Origin: Pelomonas sp. SE-A7
GTDB taxonomy: Bacteria > Pseudomonadota > Gammaproteobacteria > Burkholderiales > Burkholderiaceae_C
DNA length: 64,000 nucleotides
Assembly (NCBI RefSeq): GCF_030345705.1
Contig: NZ_JAUASW010000001.1
Coordinates: forward strand, 310,001 to 374,000
Reading direction: 5' to 3'
Part shown: positions 16,320 to 24,469 of the stretch, piece by piece
How positions within the stretch are numbered: position 1 is the first letter of the stretch
Layout of the letters: every line of letters starts with the position of its first letter
Translations under genes and position numbers: made by a program
Notes under the pieces: model-generated
Database searches by the model: none
Seen by the model: the letters and a program-made list of their open reading frames with translations, nothing else
What the model was told of the DNA's origin: nothing

Positions 16320-17246
16320 TCAGCCCTCGGCGCCCAGCGCGGCGCGCACCGTTTCCTCGTCCAGCTCGGCCCGGCATTCCTGCAGGAAGCGGTAGGCGAA
16401 TCCGCGCAGGTAGTGGCCGCGCTTGAGGGCGATGCGGGTGGTGTTGGTAGGGAACAGGTGCTCGGCTTGAATCAGCCGCAGGCCCGGGTCGCGCTGCGGT
16501 TCGAAGGCCATGGCGGCGATCACGCCCACGCCCAGGCCGACCTGCACATAGGTCTTGATCACGTCGGCATCCAGGGCCGAGAGCACGATGTCCGGCGCCA
16601 GGCCGGCCTCGGCAAAGGCAGCGTCAATGCGGCCGCGGCCGGTGTAGCCCTCGTGGTAGGTGATCAGCGGTTGCTCGGCCAGTTGCTCGAGCGTCAGCTC
16701 GCGTGCGTCGGTCAGCGGATGGTGGCTCGGCACGACGACCGCATGCTGCCATTCGTAGAACGGGAAGGTGACGAAGCCCGGGTCCTGGTCCAGGGCCTCG
16801 GTGGCAATGCCTATGTCGGCCTCGCCGCTGCGCAGCAGCTCGACGATCTCGGCCGGGTTGGCCTGCAGCAGCACCAGATGGACCTTGGGGAAGGCGGCCT
16901 TGAAGCGGGCCACCACCTGGGGCAGGGCATAGCGGGCCTGGGTGTGGGTGGTGGCAATGGTCAGCTGGCCCGACTCGGCATCGGCGAACTGGCCGGCCAG
17001 GCGCTTGATGTTGCGGGCGTCCAGCAACATGCGCTCGACGATCTGGGCCAGCTCCTTGCCCGGCGCCGTGAGGCCCAGCAGGCGCTTGCCGCGGCGCACG
17101 AACAACTCCACGCCCAGCTCATCCTCCAGGTCCTTGATGTGCTTGGACACACCGGACTGCGAGGTGAACAGCGCGTTGGCGACCTCGGTCAGGTTGTAGT
17201 TCTGCCGGACCGCCTCGCTGATGATGCGCAGCTGTTGGAAGTTCAT
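16320..17246 (-). CDS. cysB: CysB-type LysR regulator (copy 2), last gene of the cysTWA operon
   Basis: 308 residues with the CysB layout: MNFQQLRII, helix-turn-helix FTSQSGVSKHIKDLE, and effector-domain segments TTHTQARYALPQVV and YTGRGRIDAAF. It would activate sulfate-uptake and cysteine-biosynthesis genes in response to acetylserine. Its ATG overlaps the cysA stop as ATGA, so it is coupled to the importer genes. The symbol is given to this copy because its effector segments look closest to CysB. The paralogue at 14874 may be a Cbl-like specialist. Confidence 0.88.
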   Translation of the reverse strand: MNFQQLRIISEAVRQNYNLTEVANALFTSQSGVSKHIKDLEDELGVELFVRRGKRLLGLTAPGKELAQIVERMLLDARNIKRLAGQFADAESGQLTIATTHTQARYALPQVVARFKAAFPKVHLVLLQANPAEIVELLRSGEADIGIATEALDQDPGFVTFPFYEWQHAVVVPSHHPLTDARELTLEQLAEQPLITYHEGYTGRGRIDAAFAEAGLAPDIVLSALDADVIKTYVQVGLGVGVIAAMAFEPQRDPGLRLIQAEHLFPTNTTRIALKRGHYLRGFAYRFLQECRAELDEETVRAALGAEG

Positions 17247-18223
17247 GCGCTGAAGACCTGCTCGCGGCTGGCCGTCAGGCGAACCGCCTGGCCGACCGCC
17301 AGTTGCAAGGCCTCGGCCTGCGGGCGGGGCAGCTCGGCTTCGAGGTGGCCGCCATCGGCGCCGACCAGCTCGACGCGGCTGGTCAGCCCGAAGCTCAGGA
17401 CGCGCGCGACGGTGGCCGGCCAGCCGGTCGCACCGGCCTCGGTGTGGACCTGCATCTCGTGAGGGCGGACGAAGGACTGCCGCCCGGCGTCGGCGAAGCG
17501 GTTCGCGGCGCCGAGAAAGCCGTAGACGAAGGGCGTGGCCGGCCGCTCGTAGACCTCGGCCGGCGTGCCGACCTGCTCGACCTTGCCATGGTCCATCAGC
17601 ACCACGCGGTCGGCCACTTCCAGCGCCTCCTCCTGGTCATGCGTGACGAAGATGCTGGTGATGTGCAGCTCGTCGTGCAGGCGGCGCAGCCAGCGGCGCA
17701 GTTCCTTGCGCACCTTGGCATCGAGCGCGCCGAAGGGCTCGTCCAGCAGCAGCACGCGCGGCTCCACGGCCAGGGCGCGGGCCAGGGCGATGCGCTGGCG
17801 TTGGCCGCCGCTGAGCTGGGGCGGGTAGCGGTCGGCCAGCCAGTCGAGCTGCACCAGCTGCAAGAGCTCGTGGACCTTGCGGCGGATCTCGGCCTCGCCG
17901 GGCCGCTGGCCGCGCGGCTTGACCCGCAGGCCGAAGGCCACGTTGTCGAACACGGTCATGTGGCGGAACAACGCGTAGTGCTGGAACACGAAGCCGACCT
18001 GGCGCTCGCGCACATGGGTCTCGGAGGCGTCCTCGCCGTCGAGCAAGACCTGGCCCCGGTCGGCCGTCTCCAGGCCCGCGATGATGCGCAGCAAGGTGGT
18101 CTTGCCGCAGCCCGAGGGGCCCAGCAGGGCGACCAGCTCGCCGGTCGGGAAGTCCAGCGTGACGTCGCCCAGGGCGGTGAAGCTGCCGAAGCTCTTGTGG
18201 ATGTTCTTGACCTGGATGCTCAT
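17243..18223 (-). CDS. cysA: Sulfate ABC transporter ATP-binding protein
   Basis: 326 residues, the ATPase driving sulfate import through CysT and CysW. It has Walker A GPSGCGKTT near residue 38, the signature LSGGQRQRIALARALA, Walker B VLLLDEPFGALD, and the switch His in VTHDQEEA. A TOBE-like C-terminal domain (about 240-326) is present. The ATG at 18223 overlaps the cysW stop as ATGA. In-frame sequence upstream of it lies inside cysW and is not part of this protein. Confidence 0.95.
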   Translation of the reverse strand: MSIQVKNIHKSFGSFTALGDVTLDFPTGELVALLGPSGCGKTTLLRIIAGLETADRGQVLLDGEDASETHVRERQVGFVFQHYALFRHMTVFDNVAFGLRVKPRGQRPGEAEIRRKVHELLQLVQLDWLADRYPPQLSGGQRQRIALARALAVEPRVLLLDEPFGALDAKVRKELRRWLRRLHDELHITSIFVTHDQEEALEVADRVVLMDHGKVEQVGTPAEVYERPATPFVYGFLGAANRFADAGRQSFVRPHEMQVHTEAGATGWPATVARVLSFGLTSRVELVGADGGHLEAELPRPQAEALQLAVGQAVRLTASREQVFSA

Positions 18224-19107
18224 GGCGCTTCCTTGACTGGGGCGTGGGCACGCCATTCGACAAACTGTTTGAGAACGAGGGTCACCAGGGCCAGCAGGGC
18301 CAGCAGCGAGGCCACTGCAAAGGCGGCGGCGAACTGGTACTCGTTGTAGAGGATCTCCACATGCAGAGGCAGCGTGTTGGTCTGGCCGCGGATATGGCCG
18401 GACACCACCGACACCGCGCCGAACTCGCCGAAGGCGCGGGCATTGCAGAGGATGACGCCGTAGAGCAGGCCCCATTTGATGTTGGGCAGGGTCACGCGCC
18501 AGAAGGTCTGCCAGCCGCTGGCGCCCAGCACGGTGGCGGCCTCTTCCTCGTCGCGGCCCTGGGCCTGCATCAGCGGTATCAGCTCGCGGGCGATAAAGGG
18601 GAAGGTGACGAAGACGGTGGCCAGCACGATGCCGGGCACGGCGAAGACGATCTTCCAGTCATGTTCCTGCAGCCAGGGTCCGAACCAGCCTTGCGCGCCG
18701 AACAGCAGCACATAGACCAGGCCGGCCACCACCGGCGAGACCGAGAACGGCAGGTCGATCAGCGTGATCAGCAACTGCTTGCCGCGGAAATCGTGCTTGG
18801 CGATGGCCCAGGCGGCGCTGACGCCGAACACCAGGTTCAGCGGCACCGAGATCGCGGCGGCCAGCAGGGTCAGCTGGATCGCCGAGACTGCATCGGCCTC
18901 GACCAGGGCGGCGAAGTAGACCTCCCAGCCCTTGCGCAGCGCCTCGGCGAACACGGCCACCAGCGGTAGGAGCAGGAACAGGCCGAAAAACCCCAGGCCC
19001 AGGGTCAGCAGCGCGCGGCGCACCCAGGGCGATTCGCGCGTGGCCGGGTTGGCCTGGTAGCGGACCCGGCCGCGGAGGCCTGGCGACATTGAGAGGGATG
19101 CACTCAT
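18220..19107 (-). CDS. cysW: Sulfate ABC transporter permease CysW
   Basis: 295 residues, an inner-membrane permease with about six helices. The first helix begins near residue 32. The binding-protein-dependent transport signature appears late as LPNIKWGLLYGVILCNARAFGEFGA (split here only in reading), containing the EAA-type contact loop with CysA. It pairs with CysT to form the sulfate channel. The gene is four-base coupled to cysA. A palindromic repeat separates it from cysT. Confidence 0.94.
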   Translation of the reverse strand: MSASLSMSPGLRGRVRYQANPATRESPWVRRALLTLGLGFFGLFLLLPLVAVFAEALRKGWEVYFAALVEADAVSAIQLTLLAAAISVPLNLVFGVSAAWAIAKHDFRGKQLLITLIDLPFSVSPVVAGLVYVLLFGAQGWFGPWLQEHDWKIVFAVPGIVLATVFVTFPFIARELIPLMQAQGRDEEEAATVLGASGWQTFWRVTLPNIKWGLLYGVILCNARAFGEFGAVSVVSGHIRGQTNTLPLHVEILYNEYQFAAAFAVASLLALLALVTLVLKQFVEWRAHAPVKEAP

Positions 19108-19140
19108 TGAGATGATGGCAATTGAGCAGCGGAATCAAGC

Positions 19141-19217
19141 GGCGTCCGAGGATCCGGCTTTGCCGGGCCTGCGGACGTGCCCCCTTGAGGGGGCGCGCGA
19201 AGCGCGTAGGGGGTGGG
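19141..19217. repeat. Palindromic intergenic repeat between cysT and cysW
   Basis: The gap after the cysT stop holds two hairpins: GCCCCCTTGAGGGGGC (19179-19194) and CGCGC-GAA-GCGCG (19194-19206), followed by TAGGGGGTGGG. The CCCCCTTGAGGGGG core and GCGCGAAGCGCG partner recall extragenic repeats scattered through Burkholderiales genomes. It could stabilise the upstream cysT message. No second copy was noticed in this window. Confidence 0.55.
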
Positions 19218-20090
19218 TCATTTCTGGCGGGCACTCCAGGCCTGCAGGCCGTTGATGCCCAGCAGCAGCGTGAAGCTGAACACCAGCATCACGGCAGCGA
19301 TGGCGGTGGCGCCCACGTAGTCGTACTGCTCCAGCTTGGAGATGATCATCAGCGGCGTGATCTCGCTGACCAGGGGGATGTTGCCGGCGATGAAGATCAC
19401 CGAGCCGTATTCGCCCACGGCCCGCGCAAAGGCCAGGGCGAAGCCGGTCAGCAGGGCCGGCAGCAGCATGGGCAGCAGCACCAGGCGGAAGGTCTGCCAG
19501 CGCCGGGCGCCGAGCGAGGCGGCGGCTTCTTCCAGCTCGGTCTCCAGGTCTTCCAGCACCGGCTGCACCGTGCGCACCACGAAGGGCAGGCCTATGAAGA
19601 TCAGGGCCACCAGCACGCCCAGCGGCGTGAAGGCCACCTTGATGCCCAGCGGCTCCAGCCACTGGCCCATCCAGCCGTTCTTGGCATACAGCGCGGTCAG
19701 CGCAATGCCGGCCACGGCCGTGGGCAGGGCGAAGGGCAGGTCGATCAGCGCATCAACGATCTTCTTGCCCGGGAATTCATAGCGCACCAGGCTCCAGGCC
19801 AGGATCAGGCCGAACACCAGATTGATGGCGGCAGCGATCAGCGCGGCACCGAAGCTCAGCCGGTATGAGGCCAGCACCCGCGGCGAGGTGGCGGCGGCCC
19901 AGAAGGCATCGAAGCCATGGCCGGCCGACTTGATGAACACCGCCGACAGCGGGATCAGCACCAGCAGCGACAGGTAGAACAGCGTGTAGCCCAGCGTGGG
20001 CGCAAAGCCGGGCAGCACGCGGCGCGGCCTGCGCTTGCGCTGGGGCGCAGCAGCTGCGTCATCGTTGCGGGGCAGGGCGAGGGCGGTCAT
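19218..20090 (-). CDS. cysT: Sulfate ABC transporter permease CysT (CysU)
   Basis: 290 residues and about six membrane helices. The family pattern YTLFYLSLLVLIPLSAVF is followed by FALPTAVAGIAL and the coupling loop with GARRWQTFRLVLLP. It forms the sulfate channel with CysW. I chose the ATG at 20090 (MTALALP). An ATG at 20120 would add ten residues; its AGG lies too close to act as a ribosome binding site. As first gene of the operon it is preceded by a long perfect palindrome that probably binds a CysB-type activator. Confidence 0.92.
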   Translation of the reverse strand: MTALALPRNDDAAAAPQRKRRPRRVLPGFAPTLGYTLFYLSLLVLIPLSAVFIKSAGHGFDAFWAAATSPRVLASYRLSFGAALIAAAINLVFGLILAWSLVRYEFPGKKIVDALIDLPFALPTAVAGIALTALYAKNGWMGQWLEPLGIKVAFTPLGVLVALIFIGLPFVVRTVQPVLEDLETELEEAAASLGARRWQTFRLVLLPMLLPALLTGFALAFARAVGEYGSVIFIAGNIPLVSEITPLMIISKLEQYDYVGATAIAAVMLVFSFTLLLGINGLQAWSARQK

Positions 20091-20160
20091 CGGGGCGGGC
20101 CGGGTTGCGAAGGACCGCATCCTGCCGCCGCGCGCTTATTCGACGAAGAACAGTTTTTGA

Positions 20161-20185
20161 ATTTGCTTATCCGGAATAAGCAAAT
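20161..20185. promoter_or_regulatory. Candidate CysB operator upstream of cysT
   Basis: ATTTGCTTAT and ATAAGCAAAT are perfect 10-base arms around the spacer CCGGA. Further half-sites flank it: GCTTATTCG near 20135 and TGATAAGCC near 20195. AT-rich GCTTAT elements stand out in this GC-rich DNA. The site lies 71 bases before the cysT start and has no following T-run, so an operator is more likely than a terminator for slyX. Confidence 0.55.
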
Positions 20186-20215
20186 GAGCCGGGCTGATAA
20201 GCCGGCGGGTTCTCT

Positions 20216-20443
20216 TCAGTAGTGCGGCGGCAGCTCGTCGCGCAGATTTCGCGTCGTGCCGCTGCCGGCCTCGCCATGCTGCGTGCGCAGTTGCAGCAGC
20301 TCGCGCAGCAGCAGCTCGATCTGGGCTTGCTGCCTGCTGACCAGCTCGTTCAGGTGGTCGACCAGGTCCTCGTTGAAGCTGGCCTTGATCTCCAGCTCGG
20401 TGATGCGCGCTTCCAGGGCCTGCAGCTTGTCGTCCTTGTCCAT
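20216..20443 (-). CDS. slyX: SlyX family protein
   Basis: A 75-residue, mostly alpha-helical cytoplasmic protein. It has the SlyX pattern: LEARITELEIKASFNEDLVD, then LNELVSRQQAQIELL, a likely coiled coil, and the terminal E-L-P-P-H-Y. Its biochemical role is unknown. It follows the amino-acid permease gene by 13 bases and probably shares its transcript by chance of position. The ATG at 20443 is the family start. Confidence 0.9.
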   Translation of the reverse strand: MDKDDKLQALEARITELEIKASFNEDLVDHLNELVSRQQAQIELLLRELLQLRTQHGEAGSGTTRNLRDELPPHY

Positions 20444-20456
20444 GGCCGGTATTGGA

Positions 20457-21146
20457 TCACGCGGGCCGGCGCTGCCGCGCTTCCAGCGCATAGGCCAGGC
20501 GCGAAAGGCCGAAGCACATCAGGAAGTAGCAAAGTGCCAGGCAGCCATAGACCTGCAGCGGCATGGTCAGGACCTGGTTGTTGATCTGGCCGGCCACGAA
20601 GCTCAGCTCCGACAGGCCGATGATGGTGCCCAGCGAGGTCTCCTTGATGGTGGAGACGAACTGGTTGACCAGCGAGGGCAGCATGTGGCGCAGCGCCTGC
20701 GGCAGCATCACCAGGCGCAAGACCTGGCCCTCCGAAAGGCCCAGCGAGCGCGCCGCCAGCCATTGGCCTCGGGGCAGGGCCTGCAGCCCGGCGCGCACGA
20801 TCTCGGCCAGGTAGACCGCGTCGAACACCACCAGGGCGGTCAGCATGGTGGCGAACTGGTCGGTCTTCTGGCCGGTGACCACCGGCAAAAAGAAATAGGC
20901 CCAGAACACCACCATCAGGAGCGGCGTGCCGCGCACCACGAAGACCAGGGCCGAGACCGGCCGGCGCAGCCAGGCGCGCTCGCTGCTGCGGGCAATGCCC
21001 AGCAGCACGCCCAGCGGCAGCGCAAGGATCAGCCCCAGGCTGGCCAGCACCAGGGTCAGGGCCAGGCCGCCCAGCGGCCCGTTCGGATACTGGCCGACCA
21101 GGAAGTACAGCCAGTAGGTATCGACGAGTTCGGTGAAGCTGGACAT
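20457..21146 (-). CDS. Polar amino-acid ABC transporter permease (GltK-like)
   Basis: 229 residues, an inner-membrane HisM/GltK-type permease with about five helices. It has GGLALTLVLASLGLILALPLG near the start, the conserved VVRGTPLLMVVFWAYF and the coupling loop RSLGLSEGQVLRLVMLPQALRHMLP. It ends one base before the preceding permease gene's neighbour slyX region and starts directly after the GltJ-like gene. Together they form the membrane channel for the binding protein encoded at 21863-22708. No ATPase gene is present beside them. Confidence 0.9.
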   Translation of the reverse strand: MSSFTELVDTYWLYFLVGQYPNGPLGGLALTLVLASLGLILALPLGVLLGIARSSERAWLRRPVSALVFVVRGTPLLMVVFWAYFFLPVVTGQKTDQFATMLTALVVFDAVYLAEIVRAGLQALPRGQWLAARSLGLSEGQVLRLVMLPQALRHMLPSLVNQFVSTIKETSLGTIIGLSELSFVAGQINNQVLTMPLQVYGCLALCYFLMCFGLSRLAYALEARQRRPA

Positions 21147-21147
21147 C

Positions 21148-21846
21148 TCAGTGGCTCAGCCTCACGGGATAGCGACGCTGAAATCCCTCGGCCAGGGCCG
21201 TGATCAGGAGCGAGATCATGAGGTAGCCGCCGGTGACGACGGCAAAGGTCTCGAAGCCGCGGAAGCTGGCCGACTCCACGCGCTGGGCCTGGGTCATCAG
21301 CTCGGCCGTGCCTATGACGGTGGCGATGCTGGTGTTCTTCCAGAGGTTGAGCGTCTGCGAGATCAGCGGTGGCACGGTGATGCGCAAGGCCTGGGGCAGG
21401 ATCACCCAGCGCATGGCCGAGCCCCAGGACAGGCCCAGGGCGCGGGCCGCATCGACCTGGCCGCTGGGTACGGCACGCAGGCCGGAGCGTATGTCCTCGC
21501 CCATGTAGGCGGCGGTGTAGAGCGTCAGCGCGATGACGGCGCTGACCGCTTCCACATTGCCGGCATAGAGCCAGCTCTTGACGCTCTCGGGCAGTGCTTC
21601 CGGCGCGCCGAAATACCAGAACAGCAGATGGACCAGCAGGGGCACGCTGCGTATCGCCTCCACATAGGCCCAGCCCAGCGCGCGCAGCGGCGCGAAGGGC
21701 GAGAGCCGCAAGAGGGCGACCACGGTGGCGAGCGGCAGGGCGAAGACCAGGGTGAGGCCGGTCAGCTGCAGCGAGAACAGCCAGCCGGCCAGCAGCCAGT
21801 CGGCATAGTCGCCACGCAGCAGCAGGCCGAAGTCGAGATGGGGCAT
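21148..21846 (-). CDS. Polar amino-acid ABC transporter permease (GltJ-like)
   Basis: 232 residues, the second permease of a glutamate/aspartate-type importer. It shows LLAGWLFSLQLTGLTLVFAL, IRSVPLLVHLLFWYFGAPE and the coupling loop RALGLSWGSAMRWVILPQALR. A one-base gap separates it from the GltK-like gene, and 16 bases separate it from the binding-protein gene upstream, so all three are one operon. Confidence 0.9.
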   Translation of the reverse strand: MPHLDFGLLLRGDYADWLLAGWLFSLQLTGLTLVFALPLATVVALLRLSPFAPLRALGWAYVEAIRSVPLLVHLLFWYFGAPEALPESVKSWLYAGNVEAVSAVIALTLYTAAYMGEDIRSGLRAVPSGQVDAARALGLSWGSAMRWVILPQALRITVPPLISQTLNLWKNTSIATVIGTAELMTQAQRVESASFRGFETFAVVTGGYLMISLLITALAEGFQRRYPVRLSH

Positions 21847-21862
21847 GCGGACGCGGCGGGCT

Positions 21863-22708
21863 TCAGTCGGCGACCTTGTCGCTGTCTATCTTGTAGGTCC
21901 GTTTCGGGTATTGCAGCTTGCTGGCCGGGCCGTACCACTTCATGAACAGGCGCTCGGCCTCGCCCGAGCCTTCCAGGCCGCGCAGCACCTCGTCGACCAG
22001 GGCCTTGAAACCGGCCTCGCCCTTGCGAAGGCCCAGGGCCAGCGGCTCGTTGCTGATGTTCTGCGGCAGGATCAGGTACTGGTCCTTGGCCGGGCCCAGG
22101 TTGCTGAACTGGCGCAGCAGCGACACCTCGTCGTTGACGAAGGCCAGGCCCTTGCCCTGGGCCAGGGCCTGGAAGGCGAGCAGGCCGTTGTCGAAGGTGA
22201 CCACCTCGACATTGGGGATGGCCTTGCGGGTGTTGGGCTCCTGCGTGCCGCCCTTGACCGTGATGACCTTCTTGCCGGCCAGCTGGGCCAGGGCGGTGAT
22301 GCCGCTGCTCTTCTTGACCATGGCCTGCTGGCCGGTCACGAAGGTGGTCAGCGAGAACGCGATCACGGCCTCGCGCTCCTTGTTGTGGGTCAGCGAGGCG
22401 GCCAGCAGGTCCACGCGGCCCTGCTGCAGCTCGGGAATGCGGGCGGCCACGGCCATCTGCTTGAGCGTCAGCTTGACTCCCAGCTTGGCAGCGATGGCGC
22501 GCGCCAGGTCGACCTCGTAGCCGATGATCTCGCGGGTCTTGGGGTCGATGAAGCTGTTGGGCTCGTCCGTGCCCAGCACGCCGACCACCAGTTCGCCGCG
22601 CTGCTTGATGTCGGCCAGCTGGTCGGCCTGGGCCGGCGGGCTGGCGAGGCCCAGGGACAGGGCGAGCAGGGCGCCGAGGCGGCAGTAGCGGGCAAGGAGG
22701 CGGTTCAT
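21863..22708 (-). CDS. Amino-acid ABC transporter substrate-binding protein (GltI-like)
   Basis: 281 residues with a signal peptide ending at PAQAD. The mature protein has the family-3 solute-binding pattern: GELVVGVLGTDEPNSFID, IGYEVDLARAIAAKLG, and VDLLAASLTHNKEREAVIAFS. Glutamate or aspartate is the likely ligand from the permease types. It is the first gene of the importer operon. The required ATPase (GltL-like) is not in this window. Confidence 0.9.
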   Translation of the reverse strand: MNRLLARYCRLGALLALSLGLASPPAQADQLADIKQRGELVVGVLGTDEPNSFIDPKTREIIGYEVDLARAIAAKLGVKLTLKQMAVAARIPELQQGRVDLLAASLTHNKEREAVIAFSLTTFVTGQQAMVKKSSGITALAQLAGKKVITVKGGTQEPNTRKAIPNVEVVTFDNGLLAFQALAQGKGLAFVNDEVSLLRQFSNLGPAKDQYLILPQNISNEPLALGLRKGEAGFKALVDEVLRGLEGSGEAERLFMKWYGPASKLQYPKRTYKIDSDKVAD

Positions 22709-22797
22709 GGCAGGTCCGTGGCGTAGGGATTGGCTTGGCGCGCAGCATAGCCAAGCGCCAGGACAGCGCCAACCGGACCGGCCCGGGCCGCGGGCGT

Positions 22798-23361
22798 TCA
22801 GCGTTGCTTGCGGCGCTGCTGGCGGACCCAGAACATCAGGCCCAGGCCCAGCGCCGCCGGCAGCGCCGGCTCGGGCAGCTCGCCGGTGATGGTGGCCTGG
22901 GTCAGCAGGATGTCGCGGCTGCCGGGGGCATTCAGGTCCACCAGGCCGGAATAGAAGTTCGTGCCGTTGCCGGTGCTGACCGGGTCGCCCAGATGCCAGT
23001 TCGCCAGATAGGCGGCCGTGCCGCCGTAGCTGTATTCCAGCGCCGAGCCGGCGCCGAAGTCATGCATGGCCGACAGCGAGAGCTGGGGCGCCACGGCCGT
23101 GCCCAGATTGCCCAGGGCCATGTCGAACAGATTGAGGTTGAAGCGCACATTGCCGGTGAAGGGATTCGCTGCGTCGGCCCACCAATGGGCGGTCCAGGCG
23201 CCGGTTACGCCGTCGAAGTTCAGCTGCACCTTGCGCAGGTCGCCGACCGAACTGGTGTCGCCGGCCGGATCGGTCCACTGCACTTGCAGTGGGCCGGCGC
23301 TCGCGACCGGGGCGGCCAGCGCAAGACACAAGAGGGGGAGCAGGCGGGCGGGGTACTTCAT
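22798..23361 (-). CDS. Secreted protein with a PEP-CTERM-like sorting signal
   Basis: 187 residues. A signal peptide ends at ASAG, and the body is a Thr/Asp/Gly-rich beta-type domain with no family I recognise. The C-terminus has PEP near residue 162, a short hydrophobic helix and a basic QQRRKQR tail. This is the tripartite PEP-CTERM layout that exosortase recognises for surface export in Burkholderiales. No exosortase gene is in the window. The ATG at 23361 begins the signal peptide. Confidence 0.72.
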   Translation of the reverse strand: MKYPARLLPLLCLALAAPVASAGPLQVQWTDPAGDTSSVGDLRKVQLNFDGVTGAWTAHWWADAANPFTGNVRFNLNLFDMALGNLGTAVAPQLSLSAMHDFGAGSALEYSYGGTAAYLANWHLGDPVSTGNGTNFYSGLVDLNAPGSRDILLTQATITGELPEPALPAALGLGLMFWVRQQRRKQR

Positions 23362-23524
23362 GGCGGCGTTCCGTGGCGGAGGAAGGAGGTGGCCCCAGCT
23401 TAGGTCGCAGGTGCAATCGCGGGTGACCGCCGGTCGCTGGGCGCACGCCGTCCGGGTAGGCTGGTCGCGATTCGTGACAAAGTTCGCACTTCGTCTTCTC
23501 CTCAAACGCCCACGGAGGCCGCGC

Positions 23525-24412
23525 ATGCAAAGACTGACCGCCCAGGACTTCCAGCCCGAACTGCTCAAGCTCTTCGACCTCTATGTGCATGGCGATCTCA
23601 GTCGCCGCGGCTTCATAGACCAGGCGGCCCGCGTGGCCGGCGGCACGGCGGCGGCCACGGCCGCGCTGGCGGCGCTGAGCCCGCAATTTGCCGCCGCCCA
23701 GGTGGTCAAGCCGGACGACACGCGCATCGCCACCCGCAAGCTCAGCTTCGATTCACCGCAGGGCAACGGCCAGGTGGTCGGCTACCTGGCGCGGCCGTTC
23801 AACACCCAGGCCAAGCTGCCCACCGTGCTGGTGGTGCATGAAAACCGCGGTCTCAATCCGCACATCGAGGACATCACCCGCCGCCTGGCGCTGGACGGCT
23901 TCCTGGCCTTCGCACCCGATGCGCTGGCGCCGCTGGGCGGCTATCCGGGCGACGAGGACTCGGCCCGCAATCTGTTCGGCAAGCTGGATGCCGCCAAGAC
24001 CCGCGCCGACTTCGTGGCCGCCGCCCGCGGCCTGCTGGGCCTGGCCGAATGCAACGGCAAGCTGGGCGCCGTGGGCTTCTGCTTCGGCGGCGGCGTGGTC
24101 AATTACCTGGCCACCCAGCTGCCCGAGCTGACCGCCGGCGTGCCTTTCTACGGCGGCCAGGCGCCAGCCGAGGAGGCCGCCAGGATCAAGGCCTCGCTGC
24201 AGCTGCACTACGCTGCCAACGACGAGCGCGTGAACGCCGGCTGGCCCAAGTACGAGGAAGCGCTCAAGGCCGCCGGCGTGCGCTACGAGGCCCATGTCTA
24301 CCCGGGGACCCAGCACGGCTTCAACAACGACACCACGCCGCGCTTCGACGCCGCCGCGGCCAAGCTGGCCTGGGATCGCACGATCAGCTTCTTCAAGCAA
24401 AAGCTGGGCTGA
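23525..24412 (+). CDS. Dienelactone hydrolase family protein
   Basis: 295 residues. A twin-Arg-like LSRRGFIDQAARVAGG precedes a hydrophobic stretch and an Ala-rich cleavage region, so the enzyme is probably exported folded. The hydrolase domain has Glu106 in HENRG, the nucleophile Cys186 in GFCFGGG, an Asp near 236 in NDERV and His264 in TQHGFNN, which is the complete dienelactone hydrolase set. The natural ester substrate is unknown. The ATG at 23525 was chosen because it places the export signal near the N-terminus. Confidence 0.88.
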   Translation: MQRLTAQDFQPELLKLFDLYVHGDLSRRGFIDQAARVAGGTAAATAALAALSPQFAAAQVVKPDDTRIATRKLSFDSPQGNGQVVGYLARPFNTQAKLPTVLVVHENRGLNPHIEDITRRLALDGFLAFAPDALAPLGGYPGDEDSARNLFGKLDAAKTRADFVAAARGLLGLAECNGKLGAVGFCFGGGVVNYLATQLPELTAGVPFYGGQAPAEEAARIKASLQLHYAANDERVNAGWPKYEEALKAAGVRYEAHVYPGTQHGFNNDTTPRFDAAAAKLAWDRTISFFKQKLG

Positions 24413-24469
24413 GCAAGGGCCGAACAAGGGCATACTCGCGGCCCGAGTCTGTCCTCTGTCCACCAGCCC

